DNA from: Streptomyces nigrescens
Lineage (GTDB): Bacteria; Actinomycetota; Actinomycetes; Streptomycetales; Streptomycetaceae
Assembly (NCBI GenBank): GCA_024349765.1
Contig: AP026073.1
Span: 2,728,001 to 2,792,000 of the forward strand
Reading direction: 5' to 3'
Length of the DNA: 64,000 nt
The notes under the pieces are model-generated. The model made no database searches. It saw only the letters and a list, made by a program, of their open reading frames with translations, and was not told the origin of the DNA. Shown piece by piece: positions 26,080-35,158 of the stretch. The translations under genes were made by a program, and so were the position numbers. Within the stretch, counting starts at the first letter, position 1. Every line of letters begins with the position of its first letter.

Positions 26080-28065
26080 TCAGTTCACCAGCGCCGGGTC
26101 CACCAGGAGGTCGTCGCCGGGGCCGGCCGGTGCGGCCTCGGTTTCCGGGCCCGCTGCGGACTCGGTGTCCGGGCCCGCGGGTGAGGCGCCGGGTGACGTG
26201 GCCGCCGCCTCCGTGAACTGGGTCCTGTACAGCTCCGCGTACCGCCCGTCGGCCGCCAGCAGCGTCTCGTGGGTGCCGCGCTCGACGATCCGTCCGCCCT
26301 CGACGACCAGGATCAGGTCGGCGGCGCGCACGGTCGACAGCCGGTGGGCGATGACCAGCGCGGTGCGTCCCTCCAGGGCCTCGCCGAGCGCCTCCTGGAC
26401 GGCCGCCTCGGAGGTGTTGTCCAGGTGGGCGGTGGCCTCGTCGAGGATCACCACCCGGGGGTGGGCGAGCAGCAGCCGGGCGATGGTCAGCCGCTGCCGT
26501 TCGCCGCCGGAGAGCCGGTAGCCGCGCTCGCCGACGACGGTGTCCAGGCGGTCGGGGAGGCCGGCGATCAGCTCCTCCAGGCGGGCCCGGCGCAGCGCGT
26601 CCCACAGCTCGTCCTCGGTCGCTTCCGGCTTGGCGAGCAGCAGGTTCTCGCGGATCGAGTCATGGAAGAGGTGGCCGTCCTGGGTGACCATGCCGAGGGC
26701 CCCGCGCAGCGAGGCGGCGGTCAGGTCGCGGACGTCCACGCCGGAGAGCCGGACCGCGCCCGAGTCCGCGTCGTACAGCCGGGGCAGCAGCTGGGCGACG
26801 GTCGACTTGCCGGCGCCCGAGGAGCCGACCAGGGCGACCATCTGGCCGGGTTCGGCGCGGAAGGAGATGCCGTGCAGCACCTCTTCGCCGCCGCGGGTGT
26901 CGAGGGTGGCGACCTCCTCCAGGGAGGCCAGCGAGACCTTGTCGGCGGACGGGTAGCCGAAGCGTACGGAGTCGAACTCCACCGACACCGGGCCGTCGGG
27001 GACCTCGCGGGCGTCCGGCTTCTCGGCGATCAGCGGCGTCAGGTCGAGCACCTCGAAGACCCGCTCGAAGCTGACCAGGGCGCTCATCACCTCGATGTGG
27101 GCGCCGGACAGCGCGGTCAGCGGGGCGTAGAGGCGGGTGAGCAGCAGCGCGAGCGAGACGATGGCGCCGGCCTCCAGCTGCCCGCGCAGGGCCAGGAAGC
27201 CGCCCAGGCCGTAGACGACGGCCAGCGCCAGGGCGGAGACCAGGGTCAGGGCGGTGACGAAGTACGTCTGGACCATGGCCGAGCGGACGCCGATGTCCCG
27301 GACCCGGCGGGCGCGGACGGCGAACTCGGCGGACTCGCGGGCCGGGCGGCCCATCAGCTTGACGAGGGTGGCGCCCGGTGCGGAGAACCGTTCGGTCATC
27401 TGCGTGCCCATCGCCGCGTTGTGGTCGGCGCCCTCCCGGCGCAGCGCCGCCAGCCGGCGGCCGACCCGGCGGGCGGGCAGCACGAACACCGGCAGCAGCA
27501 CCAGGGCGATCAGGGTGATCTGCCAGGAGAGGGTGAGCATCACGCCGAGTGTCAGCATCAGCGTGACGATGTTGCTGACCACTCCGGAGAGCGTGTCGCT
27601 GAACGCCCGCTGGGCGCCGATCACGTCGTTGTTGAGCCGGCTGACCAGGGCGCCGGTGCGGGTGCGGGTGAAGAAGGCGATCGGCATCCGCTGGACGTGG
27701 TCGTAGACGGTGGTCCGCAGGTCCAGGATGAGTCCCTCGCCGATGCTCGCCGACAGCCAGCGGGTCACCAGCCCCAGGGCCGCCTCGGCGACCGCGATCA
27801 GGGCGATCAGCCCGGACAGCCCGACCACGAGGGCGGACGAGTCACCGCCGACGATCGCGTCCACCACCCGGCCGGCGAGCAGCGGGGTGGCCACCGCGAG
27901 CATCGCGGTCACCGTGCTCAGCACCAGGAACCAGATCAGATGCCGGCGGTGCGGCCGGGCGAACGCCGCGATGCGGCGCAGTGTGCCGCGGGAGAAGCGG
28001 TGTCGGCCCTGCTGCGCGGCCATCGTGCTGTGCAGCGAGTGCCAGGCGGTGACTTCCATGTCCAT
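26080..28065 (-). CDS. ABC exporter, fused permease and ATPase; probable SoxR target
   Basis: A 661-residue half-exporter. Residues about 40-340 contain six membrane helices of the type I exporter fold; the ATPase follows with Walker [10 protein letters not shown], signature LSGGERQR and Walker [13 protein letters not shown]. It should work as a dimer, pumping a drug or metabolite out. ATG 28065 follows AGGAGG. Its promoter has a SoxR-type operator with a 19-base spacer. An ABC transporter (SCO7008) belongs to the SoxR regulon of S. coelicolor, induced by redox-active metabolites, so this may be its counterpart. The C-terminus is an Ala/Gly/Pro-rich tail. Confidence 0.93.
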   Translation of the reverse strand: MDMEVTAWHSLHSTMAAQQGRHRFSRGTLRRIAAFARPHRRHLIWFLVLSTVTAMLAVATPLLAGRVVDAIVGGDSSALVVGLSGLIALIAVAEAALGLVTRWLSASIGEGLILDLRTTVYDHVQRMPIAFFTRTRTGALVSRLNNDVIGAQRAFSDTLSGVVSNIVTLMLTLGVMLTLSWQITLIALVLLPVFVLPARRVGRRLAALRREGADHNAAMGTQMTERFSAPGATLVKLMGRPARESAEFAVRARRVRDIGVRSAMVQTYFVTALTLVSALALAVVYGLGGFLALRGQLEAGAIVSLALLLTRLYAPLTALSGAHIEVMSALVSFERVFEVLDLTPLIAEKPDAREVPDGPVSVEFDSVRFGYPSADKVSLASLEEVATLDTRGGEEVLHGISFRAEPGQMVALVGSSGAGKSTVAQLLPRLYDADSGAVRLSGVDVRDLTAASLRGALGMVTQDGHLFHDSIRENLLLAKPEATEDELWDALRRARLEELIAGLPDRLDTVVGERGYRLSGGERQRLTIARLLLAHPRVVILDEATAHLDNTSEAAVQEALGEALEGRTALVIAHRLSTVRAADLILVVEGGRIVERGTHETLLAADGRYAELYRTQFTEAAATSPGASPAGPDTESAAGPETEAAPAGPGDDLLVDPALVN

Positions 28066-28126
28066 GGTGGCCTCCTGTGTGCCGGGTCGTCACGGGATCG
28101 CCGTGCGTGACCGGCGACATGAAAGG

Positions 28127-28157
28127 AACCTAGGACCTCAACCAATATTGAGGTCAA
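28127..28157 (-). promoter_or_regulatory. SoxR-type operator and promoter of the ABC exporter
   Basis: Read leftward: TTGACC, then 19 bases, then TAGGTT. Inside the spacer lies CCTCAA-N6-TTGAGG (28136-28153), flanked by G and C to give 8-base arms. The overlong 19-base spacer with a central dyad is the hallmark of MerR-family activation, and the dyad has the same 6-6-6 layout as SoxR boxes. The start codon lies about 55 bases beyond the predicted start point. No soxR gene is in the window. Confidence 0.85.
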
Positions 28158-28252
28158 GCGATTCCCGAAGGATCACCCTCCGGGCCCAGCGGGGGAGCCG
28201 GTGCGCGGAAATTGCCCGGCGGCCCGGCCCGGGACGTGGCCAAGGTGCCCCG

Positions 28253-28759
28253 GTGACGACGACTCAGCCGCGCCCCGACACCGGCCCGCCGGGCACCGAC
28301 GCCGACGAGAAGGCCACCCTGCTCGCGTTCCTGGACTACGTCCGCGAGGCCGTGGCCGCCAAGGCGGAGGGCCTCGCGGAGCGGGCGGCGCGCGCTCCCG
28401 GGGTCGCCTCCGGGACCAGCCTGCTCGGGCTGGTCAGGCATCTGACCGCCGCGGAGCGGTACTGGTTCGTCTGGGCCTTCGAGGGCGCCGGGGACGCGCC
28501 GCCGGACCTCGGCATGACGGTCGGCGAGGCGGAGAGCGCCAAGGACGTGCTGGCCGGATATCGCGCGGCCGTCCGGCGGTCCAACGAGATCGTCGGGCGC
28601 TGCGACGACCTGGGCCGCAGCTGCGTCCGGCCGGCGGGGCAGGCCGGGGCGATCCGGTCGCTGCGCTGGGTGCTGGTGCACATGATCGAGGAGACCGCGC
28701 GGCACGCCGGGCACGCCGACATCCTGCGGGAACAGGCCGACGGGGCCGTCGGCAGGTGA
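28253..28759 (+). CDS. DinB-like helical-bundle protein (DUF664 type)
   Basis: A 168-residue four-helix-bundle protein of the DinB/mycothiol-transferase-like superfamily. His residues at the expected metal positions occur in GLVRHLTAAERYWF and in WVLVHMIEETARHAGHADILRE. The family includes thiol transferases using mycothiol or bacillithiol, but most members are uncharacterised. The GTG start 28253 precedes TTTQPRPD; it is divergent from the SoxR-type exporter promoter, roughly 100 bases away. Confidence 0.85.
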   Translation: MTTTQPRPDTGPPGTDADEKATLLAFLDYVREAVAAKAEGLAERAARAPGVASGTSLLGLVRHLTAAERYWFVWAFEGAGDAPPDLGMTVGEAESAKDVLAGYRAAVRRSNEIVGRCDDLGRSCVRPAGQAGAIRSLRWVLVHMIEETARHAGHADILREQADGAVGR

Positions 28760-29010
28760 GGGAGTGCGGGGTGCGGATACCGTCCGCCGTGCGCCGAGGG
28801 GCGACTTTGAGACAACCTCGCGAGGCGGCGTACGCCGGAGAGTTGAGGTGGCGGGACGGCGGGTAAGCCGTAGGCAACTCAAGCGCAACGACGCCCCGGA
28901 AACGGGCCGACCCCGCCCGGATCGCGCCGGGCGCCCCCCACCTCTCTTGTACGACTCCGCCGCGGCGCATGGCCGTTTCCGGCGCCGCGGCACGAAAGTG
29001 GGCCGGGCCG

Positions 29011-29415
29011 ATGGACGAACGTCAGTACTACCCGAGAATCGTGGGACCCGGTCGCGCCGCGGACGGCGCGACCGTCCTCGAGCTCCACGGCGAGCTCGAC
29101 ATCCTCGCCGTGTCGGTGCTCTCCGCCCGGCTGGACGAGTTCACCGGCGCGCAGGGCGCCGATCTCGTGCTCGACCTGCGCGCGGTGGCCTTCATCGACT
29201 GCGCCGGACTCTCACTGCTCAGCCGCGCCCGCTGCCGGACCGGGCAGCGGGGCGGCCGGCTGCGGCTGGCCGGGGTCACCGACGGCGGCAGCGTCGGACG
29301 ACTGCTCCGGATGACCGGACTGACCGGTCACTTCGAGCTCGTGCCGGACGACGCCCCCGGCCCCGCCGGCGACGATGCCGGGGCGGCCGAGGGCGCGGAC
29401 ATCGCCGTGGCGTGA
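29011..29415 (+). CDS. STAS-domain anti-sigma factor antagonist-like protein
   Basis: A 134-residue single STAS domain: LELHGELDILAV, LVLDLRAVAFIDCAGLSLL and the C-terminal amphipathic helix, followed by an acidic Ala/Gly tail. In SpoIIAA/RsbV proteins the phosphorylated Ser sits just before the Gly of DSSG; here the motif is D-C-A-G (residues 63-66), so it cannot be phosphorylated there. I use ATG 29011; an in-frame ATG at 28969 is possible. About 145 bases upstream, GTTGAG-N13-GGGTAA faintly resembles a sigma-B-type promoter. Confidence 0.85.
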   Translation: MDERQYYPRIVGPGRAADGATVLELHGELDILAVSVLSARLDEFTGAQGADLVLDLRAVAFIDCAGLSLLSRARCRTGQRGGRLRLAGVTDGGSVGRLLRMTGLTGHFELVPDDAPGPAGDDAGAAEGADIAVA

Positions 29416-29428
29416 GGCCCGCTCCGGC

Positions 29429-29923
29429 TCAGGCCGGCAGGGTCGCCTCGATCGCGGCGACCAGCTCGGGAGCCTCCGGCTCGGTACGCGGCCGGAAGCG
29501 GCCCGCGACCCGGCCCTCGGCGTCGATCAGGAACTTCTCGAAGTTCCACTGGACGTCGCCGGCGGTCCCTTCGGCGTCCGCGGCGGCCGTCAGCTCGGCG
29601 TACAGCGGCTGCCGGCCGGCGCCGTTGACGTCGCCCTTCTCGAACAGCGGGAAGCTGACGCCGTACGTCGCCGAGCAGAACGTGGCGATCTCCTCGGCGG
29701 TGCCGGGCTCCTGGCCCGCGAACTGGTTGCTGGGGAAGCCCAGCACGGAAAAGCCCCGGTCCGCATAGCGCTGCTGCAGCCGCTCCAGACCTTCGTACTG
29801 CGGGGTCAGCCCGCACTTGGACGCGACGTTGACCACCAGCAGCGCCTTGCCGCGGTGGTCGGCGAGCGAGGCGGGCTCACCGGTCAGGGTGCGCAGCGGG
29901 ATGTCGTACAGGCTCACGGTCAT
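29429..29923 (-). CDS. Glutathione peroxidase-like thiol peroxidase
   Basis: A 164-residue thioredoxin-fold peroxidase: NVASKCGLTPQY holds the peroxidatic Cys (not selenocysteine), GFPSNQF supplies the Gln and WNFEKFL the Trp of the catalytic tetrad. In actinomycetes such enzymes are probably served by thioredoxin or mycothiol rather than glutathione. ATG 29923 follows GAGGAG. The gene converges on the STAS gene with 13 bases between stops. Confidence 0.93.
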   Translation of the reverse strand: MTVSLYDIPLRTLTGEPASLADHRGKALLVVNVASKCGLTPQYEGLERLQQRYADRGFSVLGFPSNQFAGQEPGTAEEIATFCSATYGVSFPLFEKGDVNGAGRQPLYAELTAAADAEGTAGDVQWNFEKFLIDAEGRVAGRFRPRTEPEAPELVAAIEATLPA

Positions 29924-30191
29924 GCTCCTCTTCACGGGTACGCGGACGGGGACGGCCCTCGTCGTTCCCAACGGCGCCGCCCGCCCTGATCTTCCCCGGA
30001 TCGTCGGTGGGCCACGAAACCGTCGGGCGCAGGGTGCCGGCCCGCCACTCCTTGAGCAACTGGTCGAAGATCGGCGTCTCCTCCTCGGGCGGCCGGCGGG
30101 CCTGAGGGGCGGGCGGCGGCGGCAGCGACGGGGGCCGGTGCGACAGCGAGATCCGCTGAAAAGGGTGTGAGGCGGGCTTCTTGACATCCAT
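29877..30191 (-). CDS. Small hypothetical protein, proline-rich
   Basis: A 104-residue reading frame from ATG 30191 that overlaps the start of the peroxidase gene by 47 bases. Its centre, TPIFDQLLKEWRAG, resembles a short conserved motif I have seen in small Streptomyces proteins; the rest is Pro/Arg-rich. No strong ribosome site is visible and the C-terminal third lies over the peroxidase leader, so the true end or frame is uncertain. Function unknown. Confidence 0.45.
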   Translation of the reverse strand: MDVKKPASHPFQRISLSHRPPSLPPPPAPQARRPPEEETPIFDQLLKEWRAGTLRPTVSWPTDDPGKIRAGGAVGNDEGRPRPRTREEEHDREPVRHPAAHPDR

Positions 30192-30290
30192 GCCCGGACT
30201 CAACCGGAAATCGGCGCCCGGGTTGCGGGACGCGGCCGGGGCGGCCCGCAGATGCCCCTGCGGTGGTGACGGGCAGAAGATACGTTCCCG

Positions 30291-30331
30291 GAGCGAAGGG
30301 GCCGGCGGACGCCCCGCCGGCCCCTTCGCTC
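30291..30331. terminator. Strong hairpin terminator after the whiE-type hydroxylase
   Basis: Perfect 18-base arms around a 5-base loop (ACGCC), 55 bases past the stop of the leftward hydroxylase gene. Confidence 0.8.
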
Positions 30332-30385
30332 AGCTCCGCACCACCGGCCGCGCCGCCAGGGGCGTCCTCGGTGGTTCTGCCCGGA

Positions 30386-32020
30386 TCACGTCCGGCACAG
30401 CAGCGCCTCGAGGACCTCCGCGAGCGCCGCCTCGGGATCGGCCACCCGGCCCTCCGCCCGCCACGCCACATAGCCGTCCGGCCGCACCAGGACCGCGCCC
30501 TCGGGCGTCGTGCCGTGCTTCTCGGCCCAGTCGGCGCCCTCCTCCGGGGCCAGGTCGTCGTCCGGTTCGGTGCCGATCAGGTAGCAGTTCAGCCGCACCC
30601 CGAAGCGCTGGACGGCGCCCTTGGCCGCGGTGCGCCACATGTCGCCGTCGGAGCCGGACAGCAGGGTGAACGACGTCTCGTAGAGGTCGAGGGTGGAGCG
30701 GCGCCCCTCGGGGCCGGTCAGCCACATGTGCGGGGCGCGGGTGCCCGGCTCGCCGGTCATCCGCAACTCGTCCGGAACCACCGGCAGTTCGGGATCGGCG
30801 CCGACGACCGCGCCGCGCGGGTAGCAGTAGCCGAGCGCGACGGTGAGCACCCCGCGCTGCCGGCCGCCGCCGGCCCCGGGCGCCGGCGCGTACCCGGGGT
30901 GGCTGTGCTCCGCGGAGCGGGCCGAGGCGCGGGCGCTGGTCTCCCGGGCCACCGGCAGCCGCTCCGCCTCGTACGTCGACAGCAGCTCCGGGCCCGCCGC
31001 ACCGTCCAGGACGGCGGCGATCTTCCAGGCCAGGTTGTGGGCGTCCTGGATGCCGGTGTTCGACCCGAACGCGCCGGTGGGCGACATCTCGTGGGCCGAG
31101 TCGCCGGCGAGGAAGACCCGGCCCGCGCCGTACCGCTCGGCGACCCGCTCGGCGGCGTGCCACGGGGCCTTGCCGGTGATCTCCACCGCCATGTCCAGCG
31201 CGCCGGTCGCCCGCCGGATGTGGTCGATGCACCGCTCGTCGGTGAAGTCCTCCAGGGTCTCGCCCCGATCGGGGTGCCAGGGCGCGTGGAAGACCCAGTC
31301 CCGCTCGTTGTCCACCGGCAGCAGGGCGCCGTCGGCCTCCGGGTTCGTCAGGTAGCAGGCGATGAAGCGGCGGTCGCCCACCACCTCCGCCAGCTCCGGG
31401 GCGCGGAAGGTGATGCTCACGTTGTGGAACAGGTCGCCCGGGCCGGCCTGCCCGATGCCCAGCCGCTCGCGGACCGGGCTGCGGGGTCCGTCGGCGGCGA
31501 TGAGGTAGTCCGCGCGCACGGTGCGCCGCTCGCCGGTCTCCCGGCTCCTCAGCTCCGCGGTCACCCCGTCCGCGTCCTGTTCGAAGGAGACCAGCTCGGT
31601 GGAGAAGCGCAGATCGCCGCCGAGCTCGCGGGCAGAGCGCACCAGGACCGGTTCGAGGTCGTTCTGGCTGCACAGACACCAGCCGGCCGGGCTGATCCGG
31701 GCCAGCCCGCCGCCCGGGTCGATCTCCTTGAACAGCCACTCCTGTTCGTCGCCGGTCAGTGAACGGGCCTGCAGGATCCCGTGGTTGCCGGCCAGGGTCG
31801 AGGCCGCCTCCCGGATCGGCCGCTCGGCCCCGGCCACCCGGAACAGCTCCATCGTGCGGACGTTGTTGCCGCGCCCGCGCGGGTGATGGGAGGTGTCCGC
31901 GTGCTTCTCGACCAACAGGTGCCGTACACCCAGCCGTCCCAGGAACAGCGAGGCGGACAGGCCCACCAGGGACCCGCCCACGACCAGTACCGGGACCCGT
32001 TCTCGGGGAGTGGGATTCAT
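30386..32020 (-). CDS. Spore pigment FAD-dependent hydroxylase (whiE ORFVIII type)
   Basis: A 544-residue aromatic polyketide hydroxylase. VLVVGGSLVGL binds FAD, the DG motif reads YLIAADGPRSP and the GD motif FLAGDSAHEMSP; a thioredoxin-like C-terminal domain follows from about residue 400. It is transcribed divergently from the PKS genes, as whiE ORFVIII is in S. coelicolor, and probably oxidises the polycyclic pigment precursor. ATG 32020 with GGAG at seven bases is better than the upstream in-frame codon. In whiE the corresponding promoter depends on the late sporulation sigma F; I could not find a clear match here. Confidence 0.9.
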   Translation of the reverse strand: MNPTPRERVPVLVVGGSLVGLSASLFLGRLGVRHLLVEKHADTSHHPRGRGNNVRTMELFRVAGAERPIREAASTLAGNHGILQARSLTGDEQEWLFKEIDPGGGLARISPAGWCLCSQNDLEPVLVRSARELGGDLRFSTELVSFEQDADGVTAELRSRETGERRTVRADYLIAADGPRSPVRERLGIGQAGPGDLFHNVSITFRAPELAEVVGDRRFIACYLTNPEADGALLPVDNERDWVFHAPWHPDRGETLEDFTDERCIDHIRRATGALDMAVEITGKAPWHAAERVAERYGAGRVFLAGDSAHEMSPTGAFGSNTGIQDAHNLAWKIAAVLDGAAGPELLSTYEAERLPVARETSARASARSAEHSHPGYAPAPGAGGGRQRGVLTVALGYCYPRGAVVGADPELPVVPDELRMTGEPGTRAPHMWLTGPEGRRSTLDLYETSFTLLSGSDGDMWRTAAKGAVQRFGVRLNCYLIGTEPDDDLAPEEGADWAEKHGTTPEGAVLVRPDGYVAWRAEGRVADPEAALAEVLEALLCRT

Positions 32021-32272
32021 GGCGTGCTCCAGCTCCAAGGCGCATTGAGGGCAGATGGAGCACGAATGCCCGGCCGCGGACCTGTTCGATCACGGTTCAC
32101 CTGCATGGCTCACAGATCTCGCGCCGCCCGTACGTCCCGGCCACGATCGAATCCGGGACGCCCCCCGGACACCGGGGCGGACGGCCCCACCATCCGGCTC
32201 AGTCACCCGGATCGCACCGGAACTGACGACGCACCACAGGGGCCAACGGGCACCGAAGGAGATGCGTAGACG
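32021..32272. promoter_or_regulatory. Divergent promoter region of the spore pigment locus
   Basis: About 250 bases between the divergent hydroxylase and PKS operon starts. No gene is seen. It must hold the two promoters, but I could not assign -10/-35 elements with confidence. AAGGAG lies ten bases before the rightward start. Confidence 0.5.
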
Positions 32273-33391
32273 ATGACAACGCTGTCGGAACGAATATCCC
32301 AGTCAGCCTTCGACGGCTCCCGGCTCAGGGTCGTACTGCTCCTGGACCTCCACGACGGAGCCCAGCAGCAGTTCCTCGAAGCCTACGAGCACCTGCGCAA
32401 CCAGGTCGCGTCCGTCCCCGGGCACCTCACCGACCAGCTGTGCCAGTCCATCGAGAACCCCTCGCAGTGGCTGATCACCAGCGAATGGGAGAGCGCGCCC
32501 CCCTTCCTCGCCTGGGTCAACAGCGAGGAACACGTCAAGATGGTCCAGCCGCTGCACGCCTGCGTCCGCGACACCCGCTCGCTGCGCTTCAGCGTCCTGC
32601 GCGAGACCTCGAACATCGCCGCCCGGGCCCCCGAGCCCCCCAAGGGCCGGCTCCAGGCCAACCCCCGCGTCGGCGACGGTGTGGTGCGGCACGCGCTGAC
32701 CTTCACCGTGAAGCCCGGCAGCGAGGAGCAGGTCGCCGAGATCCTGGCCGGCTACGACTCGCCGGAGGCCCGGGTCGACGACACCACCCGGCTGCGCCGC
32801 ACCTCCCTGTTCATGCACGGCAACCGCGTCGTCCGCGCGGTGGAGGTGCAGGGCGACCTGGTCGCGGCGCTCCGCCACGTCTCCCAGCAGCCCGAGGTCC
32901 GGGCCGTCGAGGAGGCCATCAACCCCTACCTGGAGCAGGACCGCGACCTCAGCGACGCGAACTCCGCCCGGGTGTTCTTCACCCGCGCCGCCCTGCCCGC
33001 CGTGCACCACGTCGCCTCCGGCAGCGCCCGGCCCGAGGACGTACGGCGCCACGCGCTGTTCTACCCCGCCAAGGGAGGCTGCGGCATGGCGCTGGCCAGG
33101 ATGCTGGCCCGCCAGGACGAGCTGGCCGCCGACGACCCGGACTGCCCCGTCGCCGGCAGCACCATCTTCCAGCGCGACGACGTCGTCGTCCGGCTCGTCG
33201 ACATGCGGATCCCGCTCGACCAGGACCCGTTGCTCTCGCTCGGCATCCGCGGTGAGCGCAAGACGGCGGTGCTGCGGCGTCTGCTCGACACCGAAGTGGC
33301 CGGCGGTCTGTCCAACGACCGCGAGCTCGCGCGCTTCCTCGCGCGCTGCGACATGGCCCTGATCACCGACCGCCGGTCCCCGGGCGCCTGA
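32273..33391 (+). CDS. SchA/CurD-like spore pigment protein (whiE ORFI type)
   Basis: A 372-residue protein with two ferredoxin-like segments: an antibiotic-biosynthesis-monooxygenase-like region near residues 15-110 and the SchA/CurD-type domain after about 140. It is the first gene of the rightward pigment operon, matching ORFI of whiE and the sch/cur clusters. Its chemical role is not established; a quinone-forming oxygenase or a structural role has been considered for such proteins. Confidence 0.88.
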   Translation: MTTLSERISQSAFDGSRLRVVLLLDLHDGAQQQFLEAYEHLRNQVASVPGHLTDQLCQSIENPSQWLITSEWESAPPFLAWVNSEEHVKMVQPLHACVRDTRSLRFSVLRETSNIAARAPEPPKGRLQANPRVGDGVVRHALTFTVKPGSEEQVAEILAGYDSPEARVDDTTRLRRTSLFMHGNRVVRAVEVQGDLVAALRHVSQQPEVRAVEEAINPYLEQDRDLSDANSARVFFTRAALPAVHHVASGSARPEDVRRHALFYPAKGGCGMALARMLARQDELAADDPDCPVAGSTIFQRDDVVVRLVDMRIPLDQDPLLSLGIRGERKTAVLRRLLDTEVAGGLSNDRELARFLARCDMALITDRRSPGA

Positions 33392-33458
33392 AACCGTCCG
33401 CCCGGAGCAGGTCCCATCCCAACCCATCGCCGGCTTCACGCCCCTGGAGGAATCAGCC

Positions 33459-33893
33459 ATGACCACGCACCGCCCACGCATCGTGGACCTCAGCGAGACC
33501 CAGCCCAACCGCCGGCGCGGAGGTGATCTGCGCGCCATGCTGACACCCAGCGCGGTGGGCGCCACGAGCGGCTTCATGGGCATGGCCCTCGTACAGCCCG
33601 GCGAGCGCATCGGCGAGCACTACCACCCGTACTCCGAGGAGTTCGTGTACGTCGTCCAGGGCGCGCTCGAAGTGGACCTCGACGGGGAGCCCCACCCGCT
33701 GCGCCCGGACCAGGGCCTGCTCATCCCGCCCTACATGCGGCACCGGTTCCGCAACGTCGGGGACGTCGAGGCCCGGATGGTCTTCCACCTCGGCCCGCTG
33801 GCGCCCCGCCCCGAGCTGGGGCACGTCGACACCGAGGGCACCGAGGAGAGCAGCCCCGCCGCCCCGCCCGAACACACGGAGCCGGTGTCATGA
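33459..33893 (+). CDS. Cupin protein of the spore pigment locus (whiE ORFII type)
   Basis: A 144-residue single cupin. The metal motif reads [20 protein letters not shown] and the second motif [11 protein letters not shown]. It corresponds to ORFII of whiE-type clusters and may bind a metal to help cyclise or oxidise the nascent polyketide; this is inference. Ribosome site GGAGG precedes ATG 33459. The KS gene starts inside its stop codon (ATGA). Confidence 0.9.
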   Translation: MTTHRPRIVDLSETQPNRRRGGDLRAMLTPSAVGATSGFMGMALVQPGERIGEHYHPYSEEFVYVVQGALEVDLDGEPHPLRPDQGLLIPPYMRHRFRNVGDVEARMVFHLGPLAPRPELGHVDTEGTEESSPAAPPEHTEPVS

Positions 33894-35158
33894 GTCGCCG
33901 CGTGGCGGTCACCGGAGTCGGGATCGTCGCGCCCGGCGGGGTGGGAGTGCCCGCCTTCTGGGACCTGCTGTCCGCCGGCCGTACGGCGACCCGTGGCATC
34001 ACCCTCTTCGACCCGGAGGGATTCCGCTCGCGCATCGCCGCCGAATGCGACTTCGACCCCGCGGCGCACGGCCTGAGCGCGGAACAGGTCGCCCGCTCGG
34101 ACCGGTACGTCCAGTTCGCCATGGTCGCCGCGGACGAGGCGCTGCGCGACGCCGGCCTCGACCCCGAGCGGGAGGACCCCTGGCGCATCGGGGTCTCCCT
34201 GGGCACCGCGGTCGGCGGCACCACCCGCCTCGAACACGACTACGTCGCCGTGAGCGACCGCGGCAAGCGCTGGGACGTCGACCACCGGCCGGCCGGCCGC
34301 TATCTGGAGCGGGCCTTCTCGCCCAGTTCGCTGGCCTCCGCGGTGGCCGAACAGGTCGGCGCGCACGGCCCGGTGCAGACCGTCTCCACGGGCTGCACCT
34401 CCGGCCTCGACGCCATCGGCTACGCCTTCCAGTCCATCGAGGAGGGCAAGGTCGACGTCTGCATCGCCGGCGCGTCGGACTCGCCGATCTCCCCGATCAC
34501 CGTGGCCTGCTTCGACGCGATCAAGGCGACCTCCGCCAACAACGACGACCCCGCCCACGCCTCCCGGCCGTTCGACGCCCACCGCGACGGATTCGTCATG
34601 GGCGAGGGCGGCGCCGTGCTCGTCCTGGAGGAGCTGGAGCACGCCCGGGCCCGCGGTGCGACCGTGCACTGCGAGATCCGCGGCTACGCCACCTTCGGCA
34701 ACGCGTACCACATGACCGGGCTGACCCAGGAGGGCCTGGAGATGGCCGAGGCGATCAACCGCGCGCTCGACCACGCCAGGCTCGACGCCACCCAGGTCGA
34801 CTACGTCAACGCGCACGGCTCGGGCACCCAGCAGAACGACCGGCACGAGACCGCCGCGGTCAAACGGTCGCTGGGCGCACACGCCCACAAGGTGCCGATG
34901 AGCTCCATCAAATCCATGGTGGGCCACTCGCTGGGCGCGATCGGCGCCATCGAGATCGTCGCCTGCGTGCTGGCACTGACCCACCAGGTCGTGCCGCCGA
35001 CGGCCAACTACGAGACCCCGGACCCGGAGTGCGACCTCGACTACGTGCCCAGAACGGCGCGGGAACTGCCGCTGCGTTCGGTGCTCTCGGTCGGCAGCGG
35101 CTTCGGCGGATTCCAGTCAGCGGTGGTACTGACCCGACAGGGTGGGAGGGCAACATGA
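33890..35158 (+). CDS. Type II PKS ketosynthase alpha (whiE ORFIII type)
   Basis: A 422-residue beta-ketoacyl synthase that condenses malonyl-ACP units. Catalytic Cys169 lies in [19 protein letters not shown] and SMVGHSLGA carry the two His. It starts four bases inside the cupin stop and ends four bases inside the chain length factor gene, so all three are translationally coupled. Order and type match the minimal PKS of whiE spore pigment clusters. Confidence 0.97.
   Translation: MSRRVAVTGVGIVAPGGVGVPAFWDLLSAGRTATRGITLFDPEGFRSRIAAECDFDPAAHGLSAEQVARSDRYVQFAMVAADEALRDAGLDPEREDPWRIGVSLGTAVGGTTRLEHDYVAVSDRGKRWDVDHRPAGRYLERAFSPSSLASAVAEQVGAHGPVQTVSTGCTSGLDAIGYAFQSIEEGKVDVCIAGASDSPISPITVACFDAIKATSANNDDPAHASRPFDAHRDGFVMGEGGAVLVLEELEHARARGATVHCEIRGYATFGNAYHMTGLTQEGLEMAEAINRALDHARLDATQVDYVNAHGSGTQQNDRHETAAVKRSLGAHAHKVPMSSIKSMVGHSLGAIGAIEIVACVLALTHQVVPPTANYETPDPECDLDYVPRTARELPLRSVLSVGSGFGGFQSAVVLTRQGGRAT

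Noticed and set aside
26269-28110. Long + strand frame opposite the ABC exporter
   Set aside because: Antisense shadow of a conserved ABC exporter with intact motifs; Gln/Gly/Asp-rich and without features.
28842-28866. Possible sigma-B-type promoter GTTGAG-N13-GGGTAA upstream of the STAS gene
   Set aside because: The -35 is a poor match and the spacer is short; too weak to list as a promoter.
32031-32048. Possible second SoxR box (CTCCAA-N6-TTGAGG) before the spore pigment hydroxylase
   Set aside because: Only one half-site is perfect and the site lies in the leader next to the ribosome-binding site, with no 19-base-spaced promoter around it.
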